Shown here: positions 36,126 to 45,618 of the stretch, in pieces | How positions within the stretch are numbered: the stretch's first letter is position 1 | Layout of the letters: every line of letters begins with the position of its first letter | From: Leptospira congkakensis | GTDB lineage: Bacteria; Spirochaetota; Leptospiria; Leptospirales; Leptospiraceae | Reading direction: 5' to 3' | Length of the DNA stretch: 64,000 bases | Assembly (NCBI RefSeq): GCF_004770265.1 | Contig: NZ_RQGQ01000013.1 | Span: forward strand, 1-64,000 | Made by a program: the position numbers and the translations under genes | Notes under the pieces: generated by a model | What the model was told of the DNA's origin: nothing | The model's input: only the letters and a program-made list of their open reading frames with translations | The model's database searches: none

Positions 36126-37934
36126 TCATTTATCATTCGATTTCACAGGAAAGGAAATCATAATGTTAAGCCCTCCTCCTTTTTTAGAGACAGAAGAAAA
36201 TACACCTTTTAATTGAGAAGTCAAACTACGAATCAACTCATACCCAAAATGATTTCCTTTTTCAATATTCACCGAATCAGGTAATCCTTCTCCATCATCT
36301 CCAACCGATAAAATGATATTTTCGTTAGAACGAGAAAGATGAATCCTAACATCCCCACCCTTTTCGCTAGGATAAGCATACTTCAAAGCATTAGTGAGTA
36401 GTTCGTTCAAAATCAAACCCAATGGTAGAGTTCGTTTTAAATCCAAACGAATTTCTTCTAACTTTACATCGAATCTAATTTTTGTAGGATTGAGAACAAA
36501 AATATCATGAAGGCTAAATACTAAATCTTCTATGTACTTACGAAGGTCTACAGATTCTAAATCTTCTGATTGATAAAGATTTTCATAAACCTTTGACATA
36601 GACATGATTCTCGACTGAGCGTTCAAGAACGACTGTTTGGCGACATCATTTTCAACTTTGAAAGACTCGAGATTGAGAAGTCCCGATATGATGGCGAGGG
36701 TATTTTTGACTCGGTGTTGTAACTCTTTCAGTAGAACATCTTTTTCTTCTACTGACTTAGCAAGTCGTCCTTCCATATCTAGAATTTTTGTCACATCTAG
36801 ATTGATCCATAAAATAAAACGTTCCCCGGCGATCTCAAAGGCTTGGCTGAAAACTAAAACATCAAACTTTTTTCCATCGGAATGTTCTACTGACATCCTT
36901 TCACCAGACATCTTTCCATTTTCCTGGTAAGCTTTATTGAGACGTTCAATGTCTGTGGGATTACTCCAAGCCTTAAATTCTTCGGTTTTTCTACCAATGA
37001 CTTTTGATTTTTCTAATTCGAAAAGAGTTTCCATCGAAGAGTTTACATCCAAATAAGTTCCATCTTTCACTGTGGAGATTGCCATAGGAATCGGACTCAA
37101 CTGGAATACTTTCGCATATAAACTTTCGCTATCTTTTGGCGGAACCAAAATAGATGCAGATGGTGTTTCTCTAAAAACAATTACAATTCCATTCAGTTTT
37201 TTTTCATCATCCAAAATGGGCGAGATGGTTTCTGTAACATGCGTTTCACGACCACTACGAGAAACAATAATTAAATCGTTCTTTCTTTCCGTATAAACAA
37301 GTGTATTTGATGAGTTCAAAAAAGGATAGGATACTCGGGTTCGGGCATCGGCTTGTACCAAATACAAAAAGGATGTAATCTCTTTTTCTAATACATCCAC
37401 TTTTTGATACCCTAACATATCTAAAGCTTTGTGATTGATTTCTCGGATCAAACCTTCTGGAGTCAGAACAATCACTCCATCACCCATTGCTTCAAAAGTG
37501 ATCCGAAGTTCTTTTTCTCTGAAAGCTAATGTTTGTTCTGCTTGGTATAGCTGGAGAGCGGACTTAATCATACATTCCACTATATCAGGACTTGAAATTT
37601 TAGGAACATAACCGTAATGTTTTATCTTACATACACGATCTAAGATTTTATTATCAGAATAACCACTTACAAATAGAACAGGTATTTCGCGATAGGATAG
37701 AATCTTTTCTGCAAGTTGGATTCCATCCATTCCATCCGATAGATTGATATCCATTAGAATCAAATCAACTCGTTCGCCTGATGTGATATAATCGTAAGCA
37801 TCATTTGAATTTGATACATAAGTGACGGAATACCCTTTGTTTTTCAAAAATTCTGATTGTGAGATGGCCAAGATGGCTTCATCTTCCACAAGTAGAATAT
37901 GACCTAAACTATGTTTGAGTTCCGTTAGTGGCAT
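36126..37934 (-). CDS. Receiver-PAS-PAS-HisKA_2 hybrid sensor kinase
   Basis: Encodes 602 residues. Residues 11-130 are a receiver domain (HILLVEDEA acidic pocket, phospho-acceptor Asp62 in LILMDINLSDG, Lys in YVPKIS). Two PAS domains follow at about 145-260 and 275-390. The kinase is of the HisKA_2/HWE-like class: phospho-His in KELQHRVKNTLAIISG, N box in LILNELLTNALKYAYP and G1 in GDDGEGLPD. With the receiver at the N-terminus, signals can reach the kinase by phosphorylation from another kinase. No separate response regulator is adjacent. The region upstream is long and AT-rich. Confidence 0.93.
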   Translation of the reverse strand: MPLTELKHSLGHILLVEDEAILAISQSEFLKNKGYSVTYVSNSNDAYDYITSGERVDLILMDINLSDGMDGIQLAEKILSYREIPVLFVSGYSDNKILDRVCKIKHYGYVPKISSPDIVECMIKSALQLYQAEQTLAFREKELRITFEAMGDGVIVLTPEGLIREINHKALDMLGYQKVDVLEKEITSFLYLVQADARTRVSYPFLNSSNTLVYTERKNDLIIVSRSGRETHVTETISPILDDEKKLNGIVIVFRETPSASILVPPKDSESLYAKVFQLSPIPMAISTVKDGTYLDVNSSMETLFELEKSKVIGRKTEEFKAWSNPTDIERLNKAYQENGKMSGERMSVEHSDGKKFDVLVFSQAFEIAGERFILWINLDVTKILDMEGRLAKSVEEKDVLLKELQHRVKNTLAIISGLLNLESFKVENDVAKQSFLNAQSRIMSMSKVYENLYQSEDLESVDLRKYIEDLVFSLHDIFVLNPTKIRFDVKLEEIRLDLKRTLPLGLILNELLTNALKYAYPSEKGGDVRIHLSRSNENIILSVGDDGEGLPDSVNIEKGNHFGYELIRSLTSQLKGVFSSVSKKGGGLNIMISFPVKSNDK

Positions 37935-38316
37935 GGAGTGTTCTATCGATTTTCACAATTAGCCGATAGAAATGCAATCGATTAAGATACAAATTTTATA
38001 TGAAAAAAAACTGGTTCCTATGCAATAAAAACAAAATACATATGTTGAACGTTTATAGTCCTCAATCATTAGACTCGAGTATTGATAAAAGATTATGTCG
38101 ATTTTTTATCACAAACGAAAGTTCGTTGCAGTAAAAATTACGTAAGAAACCAAACTACGTATTTTTTTTATACCATCTGTTCTTTTTTCGAGAAAGAAAA
38201 GTCAACCATCCTCCATTTCCTTTCGATGATTTCGTTTAGAATTGATTCTTTGTAAATCATTGAGTTCCTAAGGACTAGTACCTAACTGTTGTTAAAAAAT
38301 ATTTGGTAAAAGAAAT
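37935..38316. other. Gene-free region with a bidirectional terminator-like hairpin
   Basis: About 380 AT-rich bases between the sensor kinase, which starts at 37934, and the PTPS-like gene that ends at 38317. No convincing coding frame is seen. A palindrome AACGAA-AG-TTCGTT lies at 38114-38127. At 38132-38168 an A-run and TACGTA pair with TACGTA and a T-run around a ten-base loop. That hairpin is followed by T-rich sequence on both strands and would end the PTPS transcript from the right. The start region of the kinase must hold its promoter. Confidence 0.5.
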
Positions 38317-38715
38317 CTATGGCTCAAAGAAAGCGAGATTTTCAGGCCCTTCATGAATCACGATCCGCCGGATTTTGCCTTCAGAAGATTTTACATCCGC
38401 TTTCAAACCGGAATAAAACCAACGCGCTACATTTTCAGATGTGGGATTGATCCCCTTAAAGTCAGGATGGTCGTTGATGAGGATATGGTCGATGGAATGC
38501 ACCAGTTCCATGAGTTTCGTTCGAGCCGTTAGGAAATCGTAGGAAATACCGTCTGGGCGAATGTTCGTATTTCCCTCTAAAAATACCTCTACCTTCCAGG
38601 AATGGCCGTGGATGGGTTCATCGGAGCCATCGGCAAAGTACTGGTAGAGGAAATGGGCCGATTCAAACCTTCCCTCGATGCGGACGTAAAATTTCCCGTT
38701 TTCTTGGGTAAACAT
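38317..38715 (-). CDS. 6-pyruvoyl-tetrahydropterin synthase-family enzyme with Glu ahead of the HGH motif
   Basis: Encodes 132 residues from ATG 38715. The frame stays open upstream to 38841, but that part overlaps the divergent DUF1858 gene and looks non-coding. Zinc ligands are His21 (FESAHFL) and His36/His38 (EPIHGHSW). QueD and classical PTPS have a catalytic Cys before HGH (CxxxHGH); here it is missing and Glu33 stands three residues before HGH. That pattern is described for PTPS-III enzymes, which make 6-hydroxymethyl-dihydropterin for folate in place of FolB. QueD remains the alternative name. The partner base region includes SIDHILINDHPDFKGINPTSENVARW, normal for the family. Confidence 0.82.
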   Translation of the reverse strand: MFTQENGKFYVRIEGRFESAHFLYQYFADGSDEPIHGHSWKVEVFLEGNTNIRPDGISYDFLTARTKLMELVHSIDHILINDHPDFKGINPTSENVARWFYSGLKADVKSSEGKIRRIVIHEGPENLAFFEP

Positions 38716-38779
38716 TCCATTGACGAATAGAGCATAGTCCAATATTTGTATAGTAATTTCCTTCCTGAGGGTTCTTAAG

Positions 38780-39001
38780 ATGACCGAAACAACAAAACCG
38801 CGCTTTTTTAAAGAAATGACTGTGGGAGAGGCAATTGCCATCCACCCGGAAGCAGGTCTAGTTTTCTCCAGCTACCATTTAGGTGGATGTTCACACTGCT
38901 CCATCAATGAAGTAGAAACTATTGAACAAGTTTGTATGGGTTACGGAGTCGAAGTAGACACCCTTATTGATTCCCTAAACAATCTTTTCGCAGAAGAATA
39001 G
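38780..39001 (+). CDS. DUF1858-type small disulfide protein
   Basis: Encodes 73 residues. It matches the DUF1858 pattern: MTVGEAIAIHPEAGLVFSSY followed by a conserved Cys pair in GGCSHCSINEVETIEQ. Such domains occur alone or fused to hybrid-cluster and redox proteins and are thought to be redox-active. It is divergent from the PTPS-like gene with 64 bases between, and that spacing supports the shorter start for the neighbour. A FAA-hydrolase follows 82 bases later. Confidence 0.85.
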   Translation: MTETTKPRFFKEMTVGEAIAIHPEAGLVFSSYHLGGCSHCSINEVETIEQVCMGYGVEVDTLIDSLNNLFAEE

Positions 39002-39083
39002 ACTAAAAACTTTTCCGTCACCATGGGTCCTAGTGGCCCTAGCGTTTTCTCTATCACCCCAGCTATAGTTTCGTAGGTTTACG

Positions 39084-40040
39084 ATGGCAAAACAATTTGT
39101 ACGTTTCCAATATAAAAATAAAATTGATTGGGGGCTTGTTAGCTATGAAAAAATCCTTCCACTACAAACGGGTGATAAAACCACCAAAGATTTGCTAGTT
39201 GATCTTCAAAAAAAAAGAATCAAGCTAAATACCAAATCTAAGAAAACACTGAAGAAAGAAGATGTGGTAATTCTTTCTCCCATCACTGCTCCCTGCCAAA
39301 TCATTTGCCAAGGTGCCAATTATCACAAACATACATTGGAATCTGGACTAAATCCCAAATCAAAAACATACAATTTGTTTTTTACCAAATCGGATGTTGC
39401 TCTCACGACTGCTATTGGTGATGTGATCCGACCAAACCACGTAGAACTTTTAGATTATGAAATTGAACTGGGAGTTGTATTTGGTAAACCAATTGATGCC
39501 CCACTTGATGTTAATACCTACAATCCAAATGATTACATAGCAGCTCTCTTCGTAGCCAATGATATCTCAGCAAGAGACATCCAACTTCCACAACTACAAT
39601 GGTATAAAGGAAAATCTTATCGAACTTTTTTTCCAGCAGGTCCAATCCTTTCCGTTTTAGAACAGGACGACTACCAGCTGATTGATTCCTTAGAATTAAA
39701 CCTTAGAGTCAATGGAAAGATACGACAATCGGCAAAAGCAAACCAAATGATTTATCCACCGAAAGAAAGTATCGCCGAACTTTCCGAGTTCGCTAGGATA
39801 CAAGTAGGAGATGTTTTGCTCACGGGAACACCTTCGGGATGTGCACTCAAAGCTCCAGGAAAACTAAAACAGATATTAGCAGGTTTTCTACCCGAACATA
39901 AAAAATGGGAAGTTTTTATCAAAGGCCAAAAACAACGATCTCAGTATTTACAACCAGGTGATGAAATCAAAGCTGCAATCCGCACTTCCGATGGAAAGTT
40001 GGATTTAGGGGAACAAATTCTTTTGGTCAAACAAGGTTAA
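39084..40040 (+). CDS. Fumarylacetoacetate hydrolase-family protein
   Basis: Encodes 318 residues. The C-terminal domain (about 75-318) is a FAH domain: [14 protein letters not shown], the metal-binding Glu pair in [27 protein letters not shown], and the active-site [13 protein letters not shown]. Family members hydrolyse or decarboxylate C-C bonds of 2-oxo acids such as acylpyruvates and 2-hydroxyhepta-2,4-diene-1,7-dioate. The exact substrate is unknown. The N-terminal 70 residues are a family-typical cap. A small membrane gene follows 5 bases later. Confidence 0.9.
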   Translation: MAKQFVRFQYKNKIDWGLVSYEKILPLQTGDKTTKDLLVDLQKKRIKLNTKSKKTLKKEDVVILSPITAPCQIICQGANYHKHTLESGLNPKSKTYNLFFTKSDVALTTAIGDVIRPNHVELLDYEIELGVVFGKPIDAPLDVNTYNPNDYIAALFVANDISARDIQLPQLQWYKGKSYRTFFPAGPILSVLEQDDYQLIDSLELNLRVNGKIRQSAKANQMIYPPKESIAELSEFARIQVGDVLLTGTPSGCALKAPGKLKQILAGFLPEHKKWEVFIKGQKQRSQYLQPGDEIKAAIRTSDGKLDLGEQILLVKQG

Positions 40041-40045
40041 TTTCA

Positions 40046-40447
40046 TTGGACTACCTAACATATAGTATACCAGGGCTTTTATTTCCGGCGATTTCCTTAC
40101 TGATGCTCGCTTATACCAATCGATTTTTTGGTTTGGCCAAACTTTCGAGACAACTCCTCAGTGAATATGAAACATCCAAATCAGAAATTTTGGAAAAACA
40201 AATCTACAATCTACGTTTTCGCATTTCTCTTATTTTATATTCTCAAAGTGCGGGCATCTTTAGTTTGATTCTTTGCACTTGTTCAATGGGTATGATCCCA
40301 TTTTATAATATCATTGCTTGGATTTTATTTGCTTCATCGCTTTTGTTTATGGTAATCTCTCTTGTCTTGGCACTGATTGAAATACACTTATCGGTGATTG
40401 CATTAGACATTGAAAGAAATTCGATATTGAATTCTATCTCTAAATAA
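40046..40447 (+). CDS. DUF2721-like small membrane protein
   Basis: Encodes 133 residues from TTG 40046. There are about three membrane spans (7-28, 65-85 and 90-115) separated by an amphipathic basic stretch, LSRQLLSEYETSKSEIL. The start SIPGLLFPAISLLMLAYTNRF followed by RQLLSEY matches the DUF2721 family of inner-membrane proteins of unknown role. It follows the FAA hydrolase by 5 bases and is probably co-transcribed. No further function can be stated. Confidence 0.7.
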   Translation: MDYLTYSIPGLLFPAISLLMLAYTNRFFGLAKLSRQLLSEYETSKSEILEKQIYNLRFRISLILYSQSAGIFSLILCTCSMGMIPFYNIIAWILFASSLLFMVISLVLALIEIHLSVIALDIERNSILNSISK

Positions 40448-40594
40448 ATTGTTTTCTTATAGAAAGAAAGGAACTAACTTTTTTGAAATAACTCTTTGAA
40501 TCATACCATGATGTTCTAATCAAAAATATGATTCAAAGAAAAACAATATAACCATTTATATTAGTTTTGTGCGCCCCAAAAAAGATTTTTGAAA

Positions 40595-41518
40595 TTATTG
40601 AAAAATCACTCTTGCCAAATTATCTAAAGTATTACCATTACAATCACTGGAAGCTACGGTATTATTCACTGGACTGACAACGCCGGTTCCAGCACTATAA
40701 TATACTCTCGTAACAATACCTTGTCCATTGGCAGTGGTAGAATTGATAGAATAGGAACATCTACCACTAATTGTTGGTGCTGCAGCTGCGTTGACTGTGG
40801 CACAGCTACTTGTGGCATTGTAAGTTCCTCCTGGACCACAGAGTGCGGAAGAAAATGTATTTCCGGCCGAAAAGTCAAAACAAGAACTTCCACCCGCATT
40901 TGTTAGAAAATTGCAACTACCTCCACTATTTACCGCCGATGGATTATTCACAACTTGTACCTTTACGGTTCCTCCAAACGCTCCCGATACATAATAACTT
41001 TTTACCCTAACACGGTATGTGCCAATTGCCAAATTTTCTTTTAAACGTTCCCTACTAGTACCTGATGTATTTGTATCTGAGGAGTTTCGAACAACTGTCC
41101 CAGCTGCGTTTGTTATTTCCAAAACCAAATCGACAGAACTAGTAGTTGTAAATGCAGTGATGATATGATCTGCGGTAGATGTAATATTTAGGTCAAAATC
41201 AACTAGGGGACTATTTGTTACGATTGTTCCATTGGAAGCAGTGCCATTAATTGTAATACTGCCACTACTAGTTGGGATCGCTTTACACCGGTTCGTTGTT
41301 GTTGATTGATTTAAATTAAAGGCACTTACACATAAAAAACCTGACGCACAATTTGCATCGGAAGTACAGGCAGCGCCATCAGTGCCTGTGCCAGTTGAGG
41401 TAGACTTAGGGGCGGCAAGTAACAGCAGCAACAAGGAGTCTTCTGAAGAATTTTCAGACTTAGAAGAACAATTTAGAATAAAAACAAAAAATACAGCAAA
41501 CTGAATCAAATTTTTCAT
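40595..41518 (-). CDS. Ser/Thr/Asn-rich lipoprotein with a bacterial pre-peptidase-like domain
   Basis: Encodes 307 residues. A lipobox is present at Cys17 (FFVFILNC). The mature start has a leucine run (SLLLLLLAAP), then a Cys-rich EB-like segment (CTSDANCASGFLCVSAFN). Next is a beta-rich module (VDFDLNITSTADHIITAFTT, LKENLAIGTYRVRVKSYY) resembling the pre-peptidase C-terminal (PPC) fold, and last a Cys-rich region with about eight cysteines. It is likely a surface or periplasmic lipoprotein, with disulfides. It is monocistronic, with AT-rich gaps on both sides; 41519-41722 holds no gene that I can see. Confidence 0.75.
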   Translation of the reverse strand: MKNLIQFAVFFVFILNCSSKSENSSEDSLLLLLLAAPKSTSTGTGTDGAACTSDANCASGFLCVSAFNLNQSTTTNRCKAIPTSSGSITINGTASNGTIVTNSPLVDFDLNITSTADHIITAFTTTSSVDLVLEITNAAGTVVRNSSDTNTSGTSRERLKENLAIGTYRVRVKSYYVSGAFGGTVKVQVVNNPSAVNSGGSCNFLTNAGGSSCFDFSAGNTFSSALCGPGGTYNATSSCATVNAAAAPTISGRCSYSINSTTANGQGIVTRVYYSAGTGVVSPVNNTVASSDCNGNTLDNLARVIFQ

Positions 41519-41722
41519 ATAAAACCTAACGCAAGATGCACCAAACGTTAGTTTATCGTCAATGAGAATTTGTTAAACTTTTTTAATGGAACTAACGATT
41601 ATAGCATAATTTTCGTTATAAGTTCATAGTTTAGCACAAAATCCCTGTTTTAAGGGAAAGGCCCAATCGTGAGTTCCGTTGGTTAGGCTAAAAAAATCAG
41701 TCTTGATTCAGTAGAATTGCCA

Positions 41723-42733
41723 CTAAATTCGAATTACAATTTTTCCAAAATGAGATCCCGAACGTAAGTATCGGATTGCCTCGGCCGATTCTTCTAAGGT
41801 AAAAACTTTATCAACCACAGGTCGTAAGCCAGAAGCTTCGATGGCCCCGTTCATTTCGATGAAGGCTTTTCTTCCGCCGACAACAAGACCTTGGATTTTT
41901 AAGTTGTTCATAACAGCAGCGAGTAAGTTCAGTTCCCCTGATTTACCAGCAAGGATTCCAATCAAATGAATCACACCAAACGGACGACAGGCTGCAATGG
42001 ATTGTTCCAAGGTTCCAGCTCCTCCCACTTCAATGATATGATCGGCTCCTACTTTTTCTGTGATCCGACGGACTTCTTTTCCCCATTCAGGTGTTTCTTT
42101 ATAATTGATTAGGTAATCAGCCCCTAAAGTTTTTCCTCGTTCTAACTTTTCATCATTAGATGAAGTAAGAATGACTTTAGCACCAACCAATTTCGCAAAC
42201 TGTAAGGCAAAAATAGAAACACCACCTGTTCCTTGGACAACAACAAATTCACCTGGTTTTAATTGGCTAAATTGAAATAAACCAGACCAGGCGGTGAGGG
42301 CTGCACAAGGTAAGGTGGCTGCTTCTTCATAAGACAAATGTGTTGGAATCCGAACAAGGCCAGTCTCTGGCACTAAAGCGAACTCTCGTAAGGTGCCTGG
42401 TAAAGGGCCTCCAATGGTATGCCGCATTTCTGCATGAGTCGCTTCTTTCGCAATCCACTTAGGAGCAAAAGTAAGAAGAACGCGATCTCCCACTTTCCAT
42501 TCAGTGACTCCAGAGCCAATACTGATGACTTCGCCAGCGCCATCACTGCAAGGAACGAGTGGAAGTGGAAATTTTGGATTGTATTTTCCTTCCACAACCA
42601 AAGAATCACGGTAGTTTAAAGAAGCCGCACGCAGCCGAACGAGCACTTCAAGTGGACCTGGACTCGCTGGCTCAGGAATGTTTACAATTTCTAAATGATC
42701 CAAACCAAAACTTTGGATTTGTGCTTGTTTCAT
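41723..42733 (-). CDS. Zinc-independent medium-chain dehydrogenase/reductase (quinone oxidoreductase-like)
   Basis: Encodes 336 residues. The Rossmann motif is in VVVQGTGGVSIFALQFAKLVGA, and the N-terminal GroES-like domain carries LRAASLNYRDSLVVEG and PCSDGAGEVISIGSGV. The Cys/His/Glu zinc ligands of classical alcohol dehydrogenases are absent, which places it with quinone oxidoreductase-type NADPH enzymes. It may reduce enals or quinones. It is in the same orientation as the VOC gene 53 bases upstream. Confidence 0.88.
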   Translation of the reverse strand: MKQAQIQSFGLDHLEIVNIPEPASPGPLEVLVRLRAASLNYRDSLVVEGKYNPKFPLPLVPCSDGAGEVISIGSGVTEWKVGDRVLLTFAPKWIAKEATHAEMRHTIGGPLPGTLREFALVPETGLVRIPTHLSYEEAATLPCAALTAWSGLFQFSQLKPGEFVVVQGTGGVSIFALQFAKLVGAKVILTSSNDEKLERGKTLGADYLINYKETPEWGKEVRRITEKVGADHIIEVGGAGTLEQSIAACRPFGVIHLIGILAGKSGELNLLAAVMNNLKIQGLVVGGRKAFIEMNGAIEASGLRPVVDKVFTLEESAEAIRYLRSGSHFGKIVIRI

Positions 42734-42785
42734 ACTTTCTCTTAATTCCTTTTCAGATTCAAAAACATAACAACCGTAAAATGAA

Positions 42786-43217
42786 CTATTTACTTAGAAC
42801 AATTTCTCCATTCTCATTCAATGGAAAAAATGGATTGTATGCCACTTCAAAAATATGGCCATCGAAATCCTTAAAATAAGCACTGTATCCACCCCAAAAA
42901 ACTTTTGTAGGTTCTTTGAGTATTTCTGCACCTAACGCACGTACTTTCTCAATTACTGCGTCAACTTCAGCCTCACTTATTTGGTTTTGAGCGAGTGTAA
43001 TTCCAGAAAACTTTTGGCGTTTTTGAAAAGGAATACCGATATCTTCCGCCAAAGCCTCTTCACCAAACAAACCAAAAACGAGTGCACCAATTTGAAAAAA
43101 AGCAACACTATCATTACTTTCTTCTGAACGTTTCCAGCCGAGTCCCTTTTCATAGAAGTCGATTGAACGTTGTAAATCGGAAACACCTAAGGTGATTAAA
43201 TTGATTCGTGGATACAT
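42786..43217 (-). CDS. VOC-family (glyoxalase/bleomycin resistance-like) protein
   Basis: Encodes 143 residues, one VOC unit: INLITLGVSDLQRSIDFYEKGLGW, then AFFQIGALVFGLFG, VRALGAEILKEP and the closing YSAYFKDFDGHIFEVAYNP with the metal Glu. The domain is complete, but the ligand set is not enough for a named activity; relatives include dioxygenases, epimerases and drug-binding proteins. It lies upstream of the MDR gene on the same strand and may be co-transcribed. Confidence 0.85.
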   Translation of the reverse strand: MYPRINLITLGVSDLQRSIDFYEKGLGWKRSEESNDSVAFFQIGALVFGLFGEEALAEDIGIPFQKRQKFSGITLAQNQISEAEVDAVIEKVRALGAEILKEPTKVFWGGYSAYFKDFDGHIFEVAYNPFFPLNENGEIVLSK

Positions 43218-43393
43218 AAACGAACTCCTTTGGTAAAAATATGAACTTTGGAAAAATAAAAATTATGATATTGGAAATTGAATTCACAAAACGAAGGTTT
43301 CATGGTAGATGGAGCCATTGGGTGGCGGGTGGATAACCCCACCCAGTCTAAATAGGGCGGGGACATGTACTCTAAATACTCACCTGAAAAGAA
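43218..43393. other. Intergenic inverted repeat between leftward genes
   Basis: This 176-base gap lies downstream of ccr and upstream of the VOC gene. It contains a G/C-rich inverted repeat: TGGGTGG, near 43318, can pair with CCACCCA near 43340. It sits below the ccr stop and could end its transcript, but no T-run follows on the minus strand. I see no coding frame here. Confidence 0.4.
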
Positions 43394-44641
43394 TTACTTC
43401 TTTCCAAGACCTGTAGTTTTTGCACCAACGAGGATTGACATGTTTCCTGATGGGTGTTTGTTTTCGCGCATCAATTGGTGGCACTCACCAGTTTGTTCGA
43501 AACTGTATGTTTCTGCCAAAACTGGATCCACTTTTTTATCGATCACGAGTTGGTTCAGGTCACGACAGTTGTCGTCGTTTGCGAAGTGAGAACCTTGCAG
43601 ACGTTTTTGTCTCATCCACAGATAACGTAAGTCAGCTGTTGCATTGAAACCAGTAGTTCCTGCACAAATCACAACCATACCACCTGTTTCACAAACAAAT
43701 ACGGAAGTAGGAAGTGTAGTCTCACCTGGATGTTCAAATACGATTTGAGGGTTTTTACCTTTACCAGCAATGTCCCAAATCGCTTTTCCAAATTCACGAG
43801 CTTGTTTGGTCCACTCAACAAAAGCTTCTGGTTTGTTGATATCAGAAGTGAGTCCACCCCAATGTTTAAACTTGTTACGGTTGATCACGCCAGCAGCACC
43901 TAAGTTTTTACAAAAATCAATTTTGTCATCAGAAGAAACAACTGCGATTGGAACCCCACCAGCTGCTTTTACAATTTGGATCGCCATAGCACCAAGTCCA
44001 CCGGCTCCACCCCAAATCAAAGCAACATCACCTGGTTTTACATCGTTTGGTTTCCAGTGGTGTAACATTCTGTATGCGGTTGCAGCAACTAACATATAAG
44101 CAGCGGATGCTTCCCATGTTAGGTGTTGTGGACGAGGAAGACACTGATGGTCTTGAACTTTGCAGAATTGTGCAAAGGAACCCCAATTGGATTCATATCC
44201 CCAAATGATTTGAGAAGGTGCATACATTGGATCTTTTCCAGAAAGAACCCACGGATCTTTTGGATCCCACATCGCACAATGGACAACAACTTCGTCACCC
44301 ACTTTCACATTTTTAACTTCAGCTCCGACTTTGTAAACAATACCGGAAGCATCAGATCCACCAATGTGGAATTTTTCTGGTTCGCCTTTTTTATTACGAG
44401 CTGCGATCACATCAACTGGATATCCAAGGGCTGCCCAAACGTTGTTATAGTTGACTCCAGCAGCCATAGTGGCTACGAGAACTTCGTTCGGACCGATCTC
44501 CGGAACATCAATGACTTCTGATTGGAAAGAAGTTTTCGGTTCGCCGTAACGTTCCGGGCGAATGACCTGCGCGTGCATTTTTTTGGGCACAACTCCAATA
44601 GGAGGGAGTTCCCCTACTGGTACGATTTCTACGTTGCTCAT
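43394..44641 (-). CDS. ccr: Crotonyl-CoA carboxylase/reductase
   Basis: Encodes 415 residues. The enzyme reduces crotonyl-CoA with NADPH and fixes CO2 to form ethylmalonyl-CoA, the key step of the ethylmalonyl-CoA pathway for acetate assimilation and a source of extender units. Family signs: [81 protein letters not shown] and [20 protein letters not shown]. The extended N-terminal region and the [10 protein letters not shown] segment separate it from simple enoyl reductases. The other pathway enzymes are not in the window. Confidence 0.93.
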   Translation of the reverse strand: MSNVEIVPVGELPPIGVVPKKMHAQVIRPERYGEPKTSFQSEVIDVPEIGPNEVLVATMAAGVNYNNVWAALGYPVDVIAARNKKGEPEKFHIGGSDASGIVYKVGAEVKNVKVGDEVVVHCAMWDPKDPWVLSGKDPMYAPSQIIWGYESNWGSFAQFCKVQDHQCLPRPQHLTWEASAAYMLVAATAYRMLHHWKPNDVKPGDVALIWGGAGGLGAMAIQIVKAAGGVPIAVVSSDDKIDFCKNLGAAGVINRNKFKHWGGLTSDINKPEAFVEWTKQAREFGKAIWDIAGKGKNPQIVFEHPGETTLPTSVFVCETGGMVVICAGTTGFNATADLRYLWMRQKRLQGSHFANDDNCRDLNQLVIDKKVDPVLAETYSFEQTGECHQLMRENKHPSGNMSILVGAKTTGLGKK

Positions 44642-44706
44642 AGATTACCTTTTACGATTAAAAATTTATAGAGTTTCTTAGAACGTTTTAAAAAAGGCAT
44701 CAATTG

Positions 44707-45618
44707 TCAATCGCTTCCCCACTCCATAGAGAAGGCAAATGTCCAGGCAGATTGATAGAGTCGATACTCACGATCCCTTTGTAATGGATAACGATAAGCC
44801 ACACTCATATTGTATTTTTCAGAAAAATTCCAAGAAAATCCAGTGCTTGCTTCCGTAAAATAAGAAGGATTTGCTTTGTCTTTTTCTTTGGAATAGTCCA
44901 CACCATTGTACGGATTACGATACAAGAGTCCTGTAAAAAGGGAAATCTCTGGCATCAAATAATACGTCACATAAGCAGAAATGAGAGTGGTTTTTTTGAA
45001 TTCATATTCTGGTTCCGGTGGAGAAGCAGAAGGTTTACGAGCATAATAAGGAATCCCATCATTGTCTTGTAAGTTGTTTGGTTGTGGACGAGAAAGAGGA
45101 TTTAATCCACCGATCTTCGTCACAAAGGACCACTTCTCATACAAATATCCTAGTTTGATAAATCCAGAACCTGTATAATAATTTCCACCAGTAAACCGAT
45201 CGGTATCAGGTCCACTAGGAAATCCAACCGAACCTTCAATCACAAAAAAGTACGGTTTGTCCAAATCAAAGAATGGTTGGTATTTAAAACCAAGATAAGT
45301 TTTTCCAATTCTTGCCGCATCCTCTCTCCCTCGTTGTTGGTAATAGTTCCAAGGAACAGAAGCATTGAGCGCAAACCTTCCATCAAAAAAATTCATCTCC
45401 GCAAAGGCAGTGGTTGTGAAAAGGTGACTGTTCTCACGTGTGGATTGGTAATAATCCTGAGTCATTACCAGATAATTGGTTGGTTTTTCCCTCTTTCCGG
45501 TAAATGGATCCACAAATCTTGCAGTTGCATTCGGACTATCCGACGAACCAGTGTGATGCGAATGAATTGAAGAAAAGGAAAACAGAAAAAATATAAATAC
45601 TAAAAAACTTTGTTTCAT
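44707..45618 (-). CDS. Outer-membrane beta-barrel protein of the MbnP/MbnH-like locus
   Basis: Encodes 303 residues from ATG 45618, which overlaps the stop of the lipoprotein gene (ATGA); the open frame starts 7 codons earlier. A signal peptide (FLVFIFFLFSFSSIHSHH) precedes a mature part made of alternating beta strands ending in aromatic residues (FAEMNFFDGRFALNASVPWNYY, TYLGFKYQPFFDLDKPYFFVIEGS, final FAFSMEWGS). This is a transporter-like or porin-like barrel. It is the last gene of the four-gene leftward block with the MbnP-like protein, so a metal-related role is inferred from context only. Confidence 0.75.
   Translation of the reverse strand: MKQSFLVFIFFLFSFSSIHSHHTGSSDSPNATARFVDPFTGKREKPTNYLVMTQDYYQSTRENSHLFTTTAFAEMNFFDGRFALNASVPWNYYQQRGREDAARIGKTYLGFKYQPFFDLDKPYFFVIEGSVGFPSGPDTDRFTGGNYYTGSGFIKLGYLYEKWSFVTKIGGLNPLSRPQPNNLQDNDGIPYYARKPSASPPEPEYEFKKTTLISAYVTYYLMPEISLFTGLLYRNPYNGVDYSKEKDKANPSYFTEASTGFSWNFSEKYNMSVAYRYPLQRDREYRLYQSAWTFAFSMEWGSD

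Noticed and set aside
38716..38841. Longer start for the pterin synthase homologue
   Set aside because: It overlaps the divergent DUF1858 gene for most of its length and the added residues do not match the family.
43319..43345. G/C-rich repeat after ccr as a firm terminator
   Set aside because: The stem is real, but the expected T-run on the minus strand is missing, so I only describe it within the gap.
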